A program made the position numbers and the translations under genes. A stretch of DNA of 64,000 bases from Fibrobacteria bacterium (lineage in GTDB: Bacteria; Fibrobacterota; Fibrobacteria; UBA11236), in the NCBI GenBank assembly GCA_025360005.1, contig JANYDA010000004.1, positions 1 through 64,000 of the forward strand, in the 5' to 3' direction. A model generated the notes under the pieces. The model was not told the DNA's origin and did not search any database. It saw only the letters and a list, made by a program, of their open reading frames with translations. Positions 17,400 through 26,345 of this stretch are shown in pieces. Position 1 is the first letter of the stretch; every line of letters starts with the position of its first letter.

Positions 17400-18612
17400 A
17401 GGTTTCCAACAAGCGCATTGCGCATGCTTCCGGAGCGAACTCCGCCTGGATGGCGGATGAAACGTCCCGCATGCTCTCCGGGATTTCCCGGTCCCTCAGC
17501 TTACATTCTCTTATTTTTCCGGCCAGCATGGCGCTGTTTTCCGCGGGAAACAGCATTCCCCGCGCGGGCCTGTCGATGATTTCCGGAATGCCGCCCACTT
17601 GGCTGCCCAGCAGGAAACAGCCGCGGGACAACCCCTCCAAAGCCGCGTAAGGATAGTTCTCCATCAGGGACGGCAAAACTAGCACTCCGGCCCAGTCATA
17701 ATGCCGGTGCATCAGGGCGTGCTCACAAGGGCCGGCGTATTCCAGCGTATATCCCGTCGCGTCCGCAAGCCCTTTTTCCGCACGATGCCGCTCCAGGTCG
17801 CGGATGCATTCCGCATCCAGATCCCGGGTGGGACGATGCATATGGCCCACCACGCGCAGGTGGAGGCCCCGTCCTTCCTCACCCAGGGAGTCCAAGGCCC
17901 GCAGCAACACCTGCAGGCCCTTGCGGTGCTCTACGCGTCCCACATAGAGGAGATGGGAGGCCCGTTTCGAGCCCCAGTCGATGGGCTGTTCCCAGAGGCG
18001 CAACGGGTTCCGGCTCACCACCGCTTCCCTGCCCACCCGCAAGGTTTTGCGCAGGTAATCCCCGGCCATGTAGTGGCTGGGGGAGACCAGCAAGTCCGCA
18101 CGCAGGCAGGCCTTGCGTTGCAGATTGAGCAGCAGGCGCCGCTCCAGGAAGTTGTCCGCGTAGGCGTCCATCCAACCCGTATGCACCCGACAGACAAGGC
18201 GGGGATGCCTGCCGTCCGGGCGCCCGCCGCAGGAGGGCGGGAAAAAGGCGCCTTCCCCCGACGTTTCCGGGAACTCCCAGGCGTCGAAACCGGAAAGTCC
18301 CGGAAGCGCGGCCAGGTACGCGGAAGCCGTGCGGGCCCAGGTCAAGGCCTCCAGGTAATGCGGCAGATGCCTGCGGTACCATGCGCGATACGGGTAGAAA
18401 ATCCGCCCCGGCGGAAAAGGGTGTTTCCCCATGGGCACGCGATGGACGGTGATGCGGTCTTGGGAGAGGATTTCCGCTTTCGGCCCGTTGCAGACCACAT
18501 GGATCTCATGCCCGTTGCGGGCGAGCAACCCGGCCGCCGCCGCCGAGTAGGTGGCGATGCCGCCCACATGCGTGAGCGGAGGATACTCGCGCGAGAGGAT
18601 GCCGATTTTCAC
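17365..18612 (-). CDS. GT4 family glycosyltransferase
   Basis: 415 residues from a GTG start at 18612, which forms a GTGA overlap with the upstream gene stop. The start gives VKIGILSREYPPLTHVGGIATYSAAA, the glycine-rich acceptor loop of GT4 enzymes. The donor half has LLYVGRVEHRKGLQVLLRALDSL, RVVGHM, VLVLPSLMENYPYAALEGLSRGCFLLGSQVGGIPEI with the E-x7-E motif. Part of the exopolysaccharide operon. The acceptor is unknown. Confidence 0.82.
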   Translation of the reverse strand: MKIGILSREYPPLTHVGGIATYSAAAAGLLARNGHEIHVVCNGPKAEILSQDRITVHRVPMGKHPFPPGRIFYPYRAWYRRHLPHYLEALTWARTASAYLAALPGLSGFDAWEFPETSGEGAFFPPSCGGRPDGRHPRLVCRVHTGWMDAYADNFLERRLLLNLQRKACLRADLLVSPSHYMAGDYLRKTLRVGREAVVSRNPLRLWEQPIDWGSKRASHLLYVGRVEHRKGLQVLLRALDSLGEEGRGLHLRVVGHMHRPTRDLDAECIRDLERHRAEKGLADATGYTLEYAGPCEHALMHRHYDWAGVLVLPSLMENYPYAALEGLSRGCFLLGSQVGGIPEIIDRPARGMLFPAENSAMLAGKIRECKLRDREIPESMRDVSSAIQAEFAPEACAMRLLETYGTKHSAGDRG

Positions 18613-19895
18613 GCCGGTACCGCCGCCCGCATCCACGCGTCCAGCAATAGCGGGGGAATGCTTTTGCCACGCTCGCGCAAATAGGCGGCCTGGGCCGTCA
18701 GCGCCTTACCGTCCGCGCCTGAGCAATGCGCGCGCAGCGCGTCCAGCCAGGAATCCTCATCCCCCGGGCGCGGGGACAATGCGCCCGTGATCGCGGCCAC
18801 GGCTTTCATTTCTCCCGTCGCCGAGCCGATGCAGGCAAGCCCGGCGGCCATGCCCTCGAAATAGACGTAAGGGCTATTCTCCCAAAGCGAAGGCGCCACC
18901 AAGACGCTGAAACGGCGGAACAGGGCCGCGCGCGCTTCCGCAGGGCAGGGGGGTTCCCAACGGATCCTGAAGTGCAGGGGCGCGGGTAGCGATTCGATCA
19001 GGTTCCGTACCGATTCGGAATAAGCGCCGGGCGAAGCCGAACCCACCAGTGTCAGGGTCGCATAGGGTTGCTCTTGCGCAAGGCGGATGAAGGCGCGCAC
19101 CAGCACGGACACGCCTTTCCTTTCCTCGATCCTGCCCAGGTACAGGAAGCGATGCGGCCGGATGCGGGTGGGCCGCGGGGCATTGCGCTCCGCAATCTCG
19201 GCGGGATCGGGATCCGCGGCCTTCCAATCCGAATCATCCTGGGGCAACCGGGAAGGATGGGCCGGAGGAGGGTTCTCCGTTACCCGTATCAGCGCAGTTA
19301 CCTCGGCCAGGGAGTCGTGGCAATCGCCAGGCAGGGGGTTGGGAATATGCTCCCAGCCGGTAAGCCAGGGAAGCTTTTCCCGCATGAACTCCGCGGACGG
19401 CGCCGTGATCCGGCGCGCCCGGCGCAGCGCATCCCGTTCCCGCCAACTGCCAAGCTTGGCGGCCAAGCGATCGATGGCCTTGGCAGGCGGGCCGGAGCGC
19501 ACCAGGAAATCGGGGGTGTGGATGCGCACCAGGATCCTTTCCCGCAACGGCCGGTTCCGCAAAGCGAAAAAACCATAACCCAGGAAATCGGCGAACTCAT
19601 ATACCCTGTCGGGGCGATCCCCGGATCGCAATTCCCCGCTCAGCCAATAGGCCTGTTCCCACAGGACATTCTCCCGGTACAGCCAGCGATAGGCCAAGCC
19701 CCGGAAAGGCCGCCGCAGCCAGGGTTTGCGACCGATGGGGAAGGCCGATCCGTGCGGATAGGCTTGCGGATTGTGGGTGTATACGCGCGCGCCGTGCCCG
19801 GCTTCCAGGCAGATGCCTATCGCCAGGATGAGGTAGGTCCGGATGCCGCCGCCCGCCGCGTCCGGAGGTTCCGGGTCGATGAAGACCACTTCCAC
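18609..19895 (-). CDS. GT4 family glycosyltransferase
   Basis: 428 residues. The N-terminus MEVVFIDPEPPDAAGGGIRTYLI carries the GG loop of GT4 enzymes. The C-terminal half has FLYLGRIEERKGVSVLVRAFIRL, LTLVGSASPGAYSESV, and SLWENSPYVYFEGMAAGLACIGSATGEMKA (E-x7-E). It is similar in layout to the next gene (SLMENYPYAALEG there, SLWENSPYVYFEG here), which suggests an old tandem duplication. It lies 30 bases downstream of the flippase gene. Confidence 0.82.
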   Translation of the reverse strand: MEVVFIDPEPPDAAGGGIRTYLILAIGICLEAGHGARVYTHNPQAYPHGSAFPIGRKPWLRRPFRGLAYRWLYRENVLWEQAYWLSGELRSGDRPDRVYEFADFLGYGFFALRNRPLRERILVRIHTPDFLVRSGPPAKAIDRLAAKLGSWRERDALRRARRITAPSAEFMREKLPWLTGWEHIPNPLPGDCHDSLAEVTALIRVTENPPPAHPSRLPQDDSDWKAADPDPAEIAERNAPRPTRIRPHRFLYLGRIEERKGVSVLVRAFIRLAQEQPYATLTLVGSASPGAYSESVRNLIESLPAPLHFRIRWEPPCPAEARAALFRRFSVLVAPSLWENSPYVYFEGMAAGLACIGSATGEMKAVAAITGALSPRPGDEDSWLDALRAHCSGADGKALTAQAAYLRERGKSIPPLLLDAWMRAAVPA

Positions 19896-19925
19896 GTCAG
19901 CGCCTCTCCGCTCCCCGGGGCCCAG

Positions 19926-21554
19926 TCAAGGGGCTCCTCGACCGGCGGAAAGCTTGCGCGCCAGCACCCAACTCAAGGGGCGCGGGAGGAAGCGGTGCAC
20001 CGCCGCCAGGATGCGGCGGTCGTCATCCTGGGGATTGAAGAGAGCCAAGGTAAATCCCAGGTAGAAGATTCCCGATACCAGGAAGGAGAATATCAGCCGG
20101 ATGCCGCGGCTTCCCAGCAGGATTTCAAAGTCGTGCCCGGTGTATTCCATCAGGATCATCTGCGTGGGCTGGAAAAGCGAGAAGGCAGAGCTTTCCACGC
20201 GCAGTATCATCCACATCACGAATACCATCAGACCGGTGGCGGCGGCGCATTTGCCCCAGGCCCCCCACGGGATGCTCAAATCCATTTTGCGCGAGGTATA
20301 GATGAACCCGCCGATCACGCCCAGGGAAGTGGTGGAGGAATAGCAGAAGGCCGCCCCGCGCGCGCCGTATTTGGGCACCAGCCAAAAGCAAAGGACGATG
20401 TTCAGCACGGCCAGCACGGCTCCGTACTTGAGAATGAAGTTCTGGCGGTTGCTGGCGTAGATGACGGCGGATCCCGGCTGGGCCAGCGAAGAAAGCAAGG
20501 CGCCGGCGCACAGGATCTGGAAACAGTCCTTGGCCTCCGAATAGGCATGACCGTAGAAAATGACGATGAGCTCATAGGAGGCCATGAAGCAGACCGCCAC
20601 GGTGGGGAAGACGAAGAATGCCGAATAGCGCAATGCGTGGCGGTAGGTTTTCTTCATCTTCTCGAATTCCATGCGGCCATGATGCTCGGAGGAAAGCGGC
20701 AGCAGAATGCGCCACATCAGGTTCGGGAGAGTCCCGGTGAGTTTGACTATCAGGTTCTGGGCCAGGTTGTAGTAGGCGATTTGGGGGGCATTGCAATACC
20801 TGCCCAAAAAGTAATTCTCGGAACGCGACCACACCACCAGGTCCACGAAATGGATGCCGATGCCGGAACGGTTGTAGGCGAGGATTTCCTTTTTCCACCT
20901 GCCGTCATTGGGTTGGAAGCGGAACCAGCCTTGCAGCAGGCCCTCGCGCCGCGCCGCGAAATAATAGAAGGCCAGGTTGACCACGGCGAAGACGAGGTTG
21001 ATGCAGAATAGGGAAACCAGGCCGTAGCCGTGCATCATCACGTAGACCTTGAGCAATAGGGCTGCGGGCGTGACCGTCAGGGAATGCACGGTCTGGTAGC
21101 GGAAGATCTGCGCGCCTTCCAAGGTGGCCGAGAAGATGGCCGTCTGGATGCCGGGCGTGATGGCCATGAAGGCCAGCATGAAGATCCAGGTCTGCTTGGT
21201 GGTGAAGTAATGATCGGCGATGGAGGAGGCCATGAGCATCAGGCCGATGCTGGTCGCCAAGGCGATGGCGAACTCGATATAGAAGATGAATCTGACCGCC
21301 GAGAGTACGTCCGCATCGCGGCCCTCCGCCCGGAACTGCGCGGTGAATTTTGTGATCGATGTAATGAATCCTAGTGATATTACCACGGAAACCGTGCCCG
21401 CGAACCATTGCACCTGGTGGAAAATCCCAAGATCATTGGGGCCCAGGTTGCGCGCCATCACCACGGATGCCGCCATGCCCAATATGAAAGACACCGCGTT
21501 GGAGCACAAAAAGTGGACGATGTTCCGGGTTACCTTGCGGAGGGTGACCGACAT
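19926..21554 (-). CDS. Wzx-like oligosaccharide flippase (MOP superfamily)
   Basis: 542 residues with about 12-14 membrane segments. The start MSVTLRKVTRNIVHFLCSNAVSFILGMAASVVMARNLGPNDLGIFH is the typical polysaccharide_synt family opening (xRNLGPxxxGxxx). Residues near 220-330 contain YNRSGIGIHFVDLVVWSRSENYFLGRYCN, the family pattern around membrane segment 7. It is predicted to flip the undecaprenyl-linked repeat unit to the periplasm for the polymerase. The C-terminus has two extra hydrophobic segments before a basic soluble tail. Confidence 0.85.
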   Translation of the reverse strand: MSVTLRKVTRNIVHFLCSNAVSFILGMAASVVMARNLGPNDLGIFHQVQWFAGTVSVVISLGFITSITKFTAQFRAEGRDADVLSAVRFIFYIEFAIALATSIGLMLMASSIADHYFTTKQTWIFMLAFMAITPGIQTAIFSATLEGAQIFRYQTVHSLTVTPAALLLKVYVMMHGYGLVSLFCINLVFAVVNLAFYYFAARREGLLQGWFRFQPNDGRWKKEILAYNRSGIGIHFVDLVVWSRSENYFLGRYCNAPQIAYYNLAQNLIVKLTGTLPNLMWRILLPLSSEHHGRMEFEKMKKTYRHALRYSAFFVFPTVAVCFMASYELIVIFYGHAYSEAKDCFQILCAGALLSSLAQPGSAVIYASNRQNFILKYGAVLAVLNIVLCFWLVPKYGARGAAFCYSSTTSLGVIGGFIYTSRKMDLSIPWGAWGKCAAATGLMVFVMWMILRVESSAFSLFQPTQMILMEYTGHDFEILLGSRGIRLIFSFLVSGIFYLGFTLALFNPQDDDRRILAAVHRFLPRPLSWVLARKLSAGRGAP

Positions 21555-21581
21555 ATATGTCTAGGGGAAAGGGTTTAAGAG

Positions 21582-21620
21582 AATTTTGCAAATTGCAAAT
21601 CGCAAATCGCAAACTGAAAG
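21582..21620. repeat. AT-rich TTTGCAAATTGCAAATCGCAAA repeat, copy A
   Basis: Between the flippase and tyrosine-kinase genes is a run of near-tandem 7-9 base units (TTGCAAA, TTGCAAA, TCGCAAA, TCGCAAA). It stands out from the GC-rich surroundings. The same vocabulary recurs at 31680-31718 and 31794-31832, and in altered form near 24655-24760. Confidence 0.65.
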
Positions 21621-21646
21621 ATGGGAATGGGATTGCATTCCAAACA

Positions 21647-23800
21647 TCAATCCTTCTTCGCCAGATAATTGTGGTAGTAATGCTTATAGTACCCGTACGA
21701 ACTATAGCCCTTGGTGATGTCCACGTCGTTGAGAATGCAGCCGAGCACGCGGGCGTTTACGTTCCGCAAGGTCTGCAAGGTCCGCGAGCTCACGCCCAAG
21801 GTGGTCTTGTTGGCCCGGATCACCAGCACCACGCCATCCAGCTTGGTGGCCAGGATGGCCGCATCGGTGACGGCGATGACGGGCGGGGTATCGAAGAGGA
21901 TGTAGCGGTAGCGCTTCTTGAGCTCCTCCAGGAAAGCATCCATCTTCTTGGAGCCGAGCAACTCCGCGGGATTGGGCATGTAGGCCCCGGCCGTCATCAC
22001 CTTGAGGTTGGTTCCGGGGATCTCGCGGCAGACTTCGTCGATGGTGTTGGTGCCGGCGAACAACTCTCCGAAGCCGGGACCGCGATCGAATCCGAACAGG
22101 TGGTGGTTCACCGGGCGGCGTAAATCGGTATCGATGACCAGGGTTGGCTCGCCTTGCTGAGCGAAGGACAGCGCGGTGTTGGCCATGGTCAGGGACTTGC
22201 CTTCGCCCGGCCCGCTGCTGGTGATCAGCAGGGTCTGGATAACCTTGTCCGGGCTGGAGAATACGATATTGGTTCGCAGCGATCGGTAGGCTTCCGCCAC
22301 CACGCTTTCTTCGTTCTGCGGACCTATCATCAGGCCCGGATACTTGTTGCGGATCTGCTGCTTCTTGCCCTTGGTGAATGTGCGCTTTACTTCCAGATCA
22401 GATTTCTTGGCGACGATGTGGGGGATGGTTCCCAACAAGGTGAGCGCCAGTTGCTTCTCCACGTCGTCCGGGGACTTCACGGTATCGTCCATGAACTCGC
22501 GCAAGATGCTGAGCCCGATGCCGATGGCCAGGCCTACCACCAGGGAGACCGCGTAGAAAACGAAATCGCGGCGCGGCACCGGCTCGGTGGGAACCTGGGC
22601 CGCGTCCACCAGCTTGAGGCCACCGGATTTCGATTCCATCTGGATCACGGCGTCCTCCAACCGTTCGGACAGACGCTGATGGGTGGCGATATAGCGCGCC
22701 AGCAGGTTGTCCAACTGGGTGAGCTCGAACTCCTCCTGGCCCAACTTTGGGTGGCCTTCCCGGTAGTTCACGATGGCGCGCTTGAAGGCGTCCAGGCGGG
22801 CGCGCTTCATGTTCATTTCCGATTCGGAAGAGTTCAACTCTTTGCGGATGGCCTGCCATTGGTTGAGCATGCCTATGTCCTGTTTGCTTTCGTTTCCCCG
22901 GCTGAGCCGGACGATGCCGCTTTCCGCGGAGGCCAGGTCCTTCGTAAGCTTGCTGTCCGGGGTCAAGGTGATCCCCAGCCGCACCATCTTTTCCTTCTCT
23001 TTCTCCAGCACTTTCATCTGGGCGCGCAGGGAGTCCAACTCCTTCTCGCTTCCGCTGGCTGCGGGCTTGTTTATCACGTTGTCCAGCGACTTGAAATAAC
23101 TGCGCTTGGCTTCCAGGTTGGCCTTATCCAGTTCAAATTTCACCAGCTCATCCTGGTAATTCTTCTCCAGTGCGGTCAGTCCCGCCGCATCGCCTATGCT
23201 TTGCAGGCTGGAGATATCCGACTTGCGGTTCCGCTCCATCTGGATGTCGTCGCGCTTCTTGATGCAGACGTCTATTTGCTCTTTGATGGCCTGGATGGCT
23301 TTGTCGGCCTCTTCGTTCTCCACCTTCCGGCAGAATACGATCAGGCTGTCGGTGGCGGTTTTCACCAAGGCGTAGCTGAGCGCGGGGGAATTGGTCTTAC
23401 TGGTCAAGGTGATGAACGTTTCCACGCTGCCTTCGCCCACAGCCAGGTTCTGGGTGATGTATTCCTTCTGCTTGGTAGTGATCCCCGCCTTGGCCAACTG
23501 TGCCGCGGTACCCTGGACCATGCGGTCCAGGAAGGCCTGGCTCTGGAAAATGGCGCGGTAGAATCCGATGTTCTTGGTGTTGGAGCTATTGTCCATCAGC
23601 ACCGAGGCCGCGTTCACGGGCTTTTCGTCCATTACCAATTGGCTGGAAGTGATGTAGGAATCCGGCAGACGCTTGATGAACCACCAGGTGGGCCCCAGGA
23701 ACGCCGAGATCGAGAACAGCAGGATGTACCTGCTCTTGACCAGCAGCCGGAAATAATCCCCGAATGCCAGTTCGCGTTGTCCTTTGACCGGTTCGCTCAT
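21647..23800 (-). CDS. Wzc-like polysaccharide co-polymerase / BY-type tyrosine autokinase
   Basis: 717 residues. The N-terminal Wzz domain has two membrane segments (about residues 29-47 and 410-430) flanking a long periplasmic coiled-coil. The cytoplasmic kinase has Walker A SSGPGEGKS (about 528-536), Walker A' LVIDTDLRRP (about 554-563) and Walker B YILFDTPP (about 634-641). The last 20 residues contain seven tyrosines in a GYSSYGYYKHYY cluster, the autophosphorylation tail. Such proteins control chain length and export with the Wza-like channel encoded immediately upstream (ATGA overlap). No cognate low-molecular-weight phosphatase gene is seen in the window. Confidence 0.93.
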   Translation of the reverse strand: MSEPVKGQRELAFGDYFRLLVKSRYILLFSISAFLGPTWWFIKRLPDSYITSSQLVMDEKPVNAASVLMDNSSNTKNIGFYRAIFQSQAFLDRMVQGTAAQLAKAGITTKQKEYITQNLAVGEGSVETFITLTSKTNSPALSYALVKTATDSLIVFCRKVENEEADKAIQAIKEQIDVCIKKRDDIQMERNRKSDISSLQSIGDAAGLTALEKNYQDELVKFELDKANLEAKRSYFKSLDNVINKPAASGSEKELDSLRAQMKVLEKEKEKMVRLGITLTPDSKLTKDLASAESGIVRLSRGNESKQDIGMLNQWQAIRKELNSSESEMNMKRARLDAFKRAIVNYREGHPKLGQEEFELTQLDNLLARYIATHQRLSERLEDAVIQMESKSGGLKLVDAAQVPTEPVPRRDFVFYAVSLVVGLAIGIGLSILREFMDDTVKSPDDVEKQLALTLLGTIPHIVAKKSDLEVKRTFTKGKKQQIRNKYPGLMIGPQNEESVVAEAYRSLRTNIVFSSPDKVIQTLLITSSGPGEGKSLTMANTALSFAQQGEPTLVIDTDLRRPVNHHLFGFDRGPGFGELFAGTNTIDEVCREIPGTNLKVMTAGAYMPNPAELLGSKKMDAFLEELKKRYRYILFDTPPVIAVTDAAILATKLDGVVLVIRANKTTLGVSSRTLQTLRNVNARVLGCILNDVDITKGYSSYGYYKHYYHNYLAKKD

Positions 23801-24744
23801 TTCTTCAGCACCGATGAGATGACGAACCAGGCCGTGAGCAGGGCGACGATATCGCGGGCCATCTCCAGGGTCTTGGTCCAGGTTATCGTCTTGCCGTAAA
23901 CGATCATCATATCGCCTTCGGAAAGCAGGGGCAGATCCTCCGTCTTGCCGTTGTCGATGAACTTCTGCATGTCCAAAAGGAAATCCGCCTTCTGTCCGCC
24001 CGGGCTGCTGATGATGCGCACCTTGGACATGTTGGCGTCCGGAGCCGGCCCGCCCGCCAGGTAAAGCATATCGAATACGGAAGAGGCCTCGCCGATGGGA
24101 TAGAAGCCGGGCTTGTTCACCGAACCCAGGATCTTCACGTACTTGGATTTCTTGGAGGAAAGCAGGATGATGCGATCGCCGTCCAACAGGCCCGGCAGCA
24201 AAGTAAGATCTCCCGACGCCAGGAATTTCTGGAGATCGTAGTAGCTGGCGTTCTCATCGCCCTGGTTCTTGTGGACTATCTTCACGCGGTTGAGATCCGC
24301 CGTCTCCATGTTCCCTCCCGCCGCCATTAGGACTTCCTGCAGGCTGGACTTGGGCGGGACCATCACCAGTCCCGGCTTCTTCACCTGGCCCAGTATGTAA
24401 AGGGTGATGGGGTTTTCAGTCAAGACGCTTACCAGCACCATGGGCGACTCCACCAGCTTGGCCAGCTTGTAGGCCAGCAGATCCTGCAATTCGCTGGTGG
24501 TCTTGTCCACCACCGAAGCATCCTGGTACAGCGGATAGTCGATGGTGCCGTTGTCGTTGACGCGGACTATCTGGGTGAGATCCTTGTCGCCCTTCACCAC
24601 GATGCTCAGCATCATGCCGGCTTTGATGACGGTAGCCTGTGCGGGAGAAGTCAAAATGCAAAAGGCAAAAGGCAGAAGGAAAAATTTAATGAAGGAAAGA
24701 ATTCCGCCTCTTACATTTTGCACTTTGAATTTCGGCTTTTTCAT
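23797..24744 (-). CDS. Wza-like polysaccharide export protein with SLBB domains
   Basis: 315 residues. A signal peptide runs through FFLLPFAFCILTSPAQA (cleavage near residue 37). Then come a Poly_export domain (IKAGMMLSIVVKGDKDLTQIVRVNDNGTIDYPL) and two SLBB domains (ITLYILGQVKKPGLVMVP and KYVKILGSVNKPGFYPIGE). A C-terminal helix (ALLTAWFVISSVLKK) could span the outer membrane as in Wza. No lipobox cysteine is obvious. The ATG at 24744 is preferred over 24867 because it begins the signal peptide. The first 60 codons overlap AT-rich repeat-like sequence. Confidence 0.88.
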   Translation of the reverse strand: MKKPKFKVQNVRGGILSFIKFFLLPFAFCILTSPAQATVIKAGMMLSIVVKGDKDLTQIVRVNDNGTIDYPLYQDASVVDKTTSELQDLLAYKLAKLVESPMVLVSVLTENPITLYILGQVKKPGLVMVPPKSSLQEVLMAAGGNMETADLNRVKIVHKNQGDENASYYDLQKFLASGDLTLLPGLLDGDRIILLSSKKSKYVKILGSVNKPGFYPIGEASSVFDMLYLAGGPAPDANMSKVRIISSPGGQKADFLLDMQKFIDNGKTEDLPLLSEGDMMIVYGKTITWTKTLEMARDIVALLTAWFVISSVLKK

Positions 24745-24760
24745 TTTGCATTCTACCTGG
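24655..24760. repeat. AT-rich repeat-like segment overlapping the Wza-like start, copy B (divergent)
   Basis: The segment contains AAAATGCAAAAGGCAAAAGG, CATTTTGCACTTTGAATTTCGG and TCATTTTGCATTC, the same A/T-rich TGCA/TTTGCA vocabulary as the intergenic repeats at 21582 and 31680. Here it spans the start codon and signal-peptide codons of the export gene. Similarity is loose, so this may be convergent. Confidence 0.4.
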
Positions 24761-24797
24761 TTGACCACACCGATTATACTTCCTGGATCGCTCCCGC

Positions 24798-25835
24798 CTA
24801 GGCCGGCTTGAATACGAATGGCGATTTCATTTCCACGGGGCCGCCGCCGGAGGGAGGGAATATCCAACGTTTGATGCGACGGAGCAGGTCCGCGGTGAAG
24901 TCCGGATCGTCCAAAGTGGTTTCCGATTTCAATATGGATACGTTGGAGACGGTTCCGTCTTCCTCGATAACCATAATTACGGTCACCTTGCCCTCCAAAG
25001 CGGGATTGGATTTCAACCTTTCTTCATAGAGCATGCTCACCATGGATTGCTTCTTGTTGATGAAGGTGGCCACTTCCGTGGGGCTGCGGTTGCCCGTGAA
25101 TTTCGCGGAACGATCCATCTGTTCCGGTTTTTCCGCCTCCGCCACCCCGATTTTGCTCAGCGTGCCGCTCTTGGCGTTCTCGAAGCCCTTCACCAGCTTG
25201 TCGATGCCGGAGGTGGCGGCTACGGCATCGCCTTTGGAGCGGGGTGGAGGATCGCCATCCCGGTTGAAGTCCCCTTTCTTACCATCGATCTTGGTCAATC
25301 CCTCCAGGTTGCCCAGGCGCGCGTCCAGGTCCCCGAACCCGGCGAAGCCGTCGCTCTTGGCGCGTCCTTGCCGGCCCACGGCCTTGCCGGCGGTAGCGGG
25401 TCCCTTGCCCGAGAGGATGGAAAGCACCGCCGCCTTGGTGATACGCTCCTGAACCTTCACAATCTGTTCGCTCACGGTGTGGCGGGAGCGTTCGATTCGC
25501 GCCGAAGCCGATGCGCTGCCTTTGACTATCGGGTTGGCGCGCTTGGCCGGGCCGGCTTTGGCCTCTTGCGGTTTCGGGATCGCCTTGCCGGGCGGCTTCA
25601 ACGGCATGATGATCTTGGAAACCCTATCGGAGAGATCTTCCAGGGAAGGCTTGTTCAACGCGCTATAGTCCACCGAGCGGACGCCCACCAGCAACAGGAT
25701 GAAAAGGAGAAGGCAGGCGATGAAACTGGTGATGGAAGGGACGTCGATATGATCGAAGAGGCCCCCCTTGTACCCGGCGCGGGGATCTTCCGGCGGTTTC
25801 CCCTTCGGCTTTTCCTGCAGGTTCTCAGTCGACAT
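24798..25835 (-). CDS. AgmX/TonB-like energy-transducing envelope protein
   Basis: 345 residues. A short cytoplasmic N-terminus leads to one membrane segment (ITSFIACLLLFILLLVGV, about residues 34-51). A Pro/Lys/Ala-rich periplasmic spacer follows, then a C-terminal domain of about 100 residues. It contains NKKQSMVSMLYEERLKSNPALEGKVTVIMVIEEDGTVSNVSILKS and ends in FPPSGGGPVEMKSPFVFKPA. This is the AgmX/PglI C-terminal and TonB_C-like fold (VxFxIxxDGxVxxVxVxxS). It directly follows a TolQ and two ExbD genes, overlapping the second ExbD by 11 bases, so it is probably the protein moved by that motor. Its outer-membrane partner is not in the window. Confidence 0.8.
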   Translation of the reverse strand: MSTENLQEKPKGKPPEDPRAGYKGGLFDHIDVPSITSFIACLLLFILLLVGVRSVDYSALNKPSLEDLSDRVSKIIMPLKPPGKAIPKPQEAKAGPAKRANPIVKGSASASARIERSRHTVSEQIVKVQERITKAAVLSILSGKGPATAGKAVGRQGRAKSDGFAGFGDLDARLGNLEGLTKIDGKKGDFNRDGDPPPRSKGDAVAATSGIDKLVKGFENAKSGTLSKIGVAEAEKPEQMDRSAKFTGNRSPTEVATFINKKQSMVSMLYEERLKSNPALEGKVTVIMVIEEDGTVSNVSILKSETTLDDPDFTADLLRRIKRWIFPPSGGGPVEMKSPFVFKPA

Positions 25836-26316
25836 CTTTTTTGCTCACCGCCAGGGAGAAACTGCTGTAGCCGTTGTCGCCGCATGTCGCCAGTACCTTT
25901 TGCAAAAGCCAATAAGGGATCAGCTTGTCCCCTTGGATGGTCAGCTTCCCGCTGAAGGAAACGTTCTTATCGTACTCGGCTATCGCCTCCGTCTGCTTGC
26001 GCTTGTCTTCCAGGAAGGTGGCCAGCCCGGGGATGACGTTCTCCCCGCGTTCCTGCTCTTCGCTAACCAGGGCCACGGGATTGCCGTCCGCCAGGATATG
26101 CTTGGCGCTGATGGAGATGTTCAGCATCTGCTCCGGCCGGGTCTTGGCGCTGCTTTCGGGCAGCTCCAGGTTCTTGGTCTGCGTCACGATGTCGCCCTCG
26201 GTGGAAAAGTTCTTCAGGAGGAAGAACACGAGCACGGTGAGCACGTCCACCAGGGAGGTCATTTGCGGCTTCGCGAATTCCCCTCCGCCCTTGCGGCGCT
26301 TGCGTCCCAGCTTCAT
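25825..26316 (-). CDS. ExbD/TolR-family protein, with the membrane aspartate
   Basis: 163 residues. A basic N-terminus (MKLGRKRRKG) precedes the single membrane segment MTSLVDVLTVLVFFLLKNFS. The conserved proton-carrying aspartate is Asp24. The periplasmic domain follows (DKLIPYWLLQKVLATCGDNGYSSFSLAVSKKD). With the TolQ-like channel it should convert proton flow to movement of the AgmX/TonB-like partner. It overlaps that gene by 11 bases and lies 29 bases after the other ExbD. Confidence 0.86.
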   Translation of the reverse strand: MKLGRKRRKGGGEFAKPQMTSLVDVLTVLVFFLLKNFSTEGDIVTQTKNLELPESSAKTRPEQMLNISISAKHILADGNPVALVSEEQERGENVIPGLATFLEDKRKQTEAIAEYDKNVSFSGKLTIQGDKLIPYWLLQKVLATCGDNGYSSFSLAVSKKDVD

Positions 26317-26345
26317 GGCCTAAAGTCCCTCATGGCTGCTGCGGT

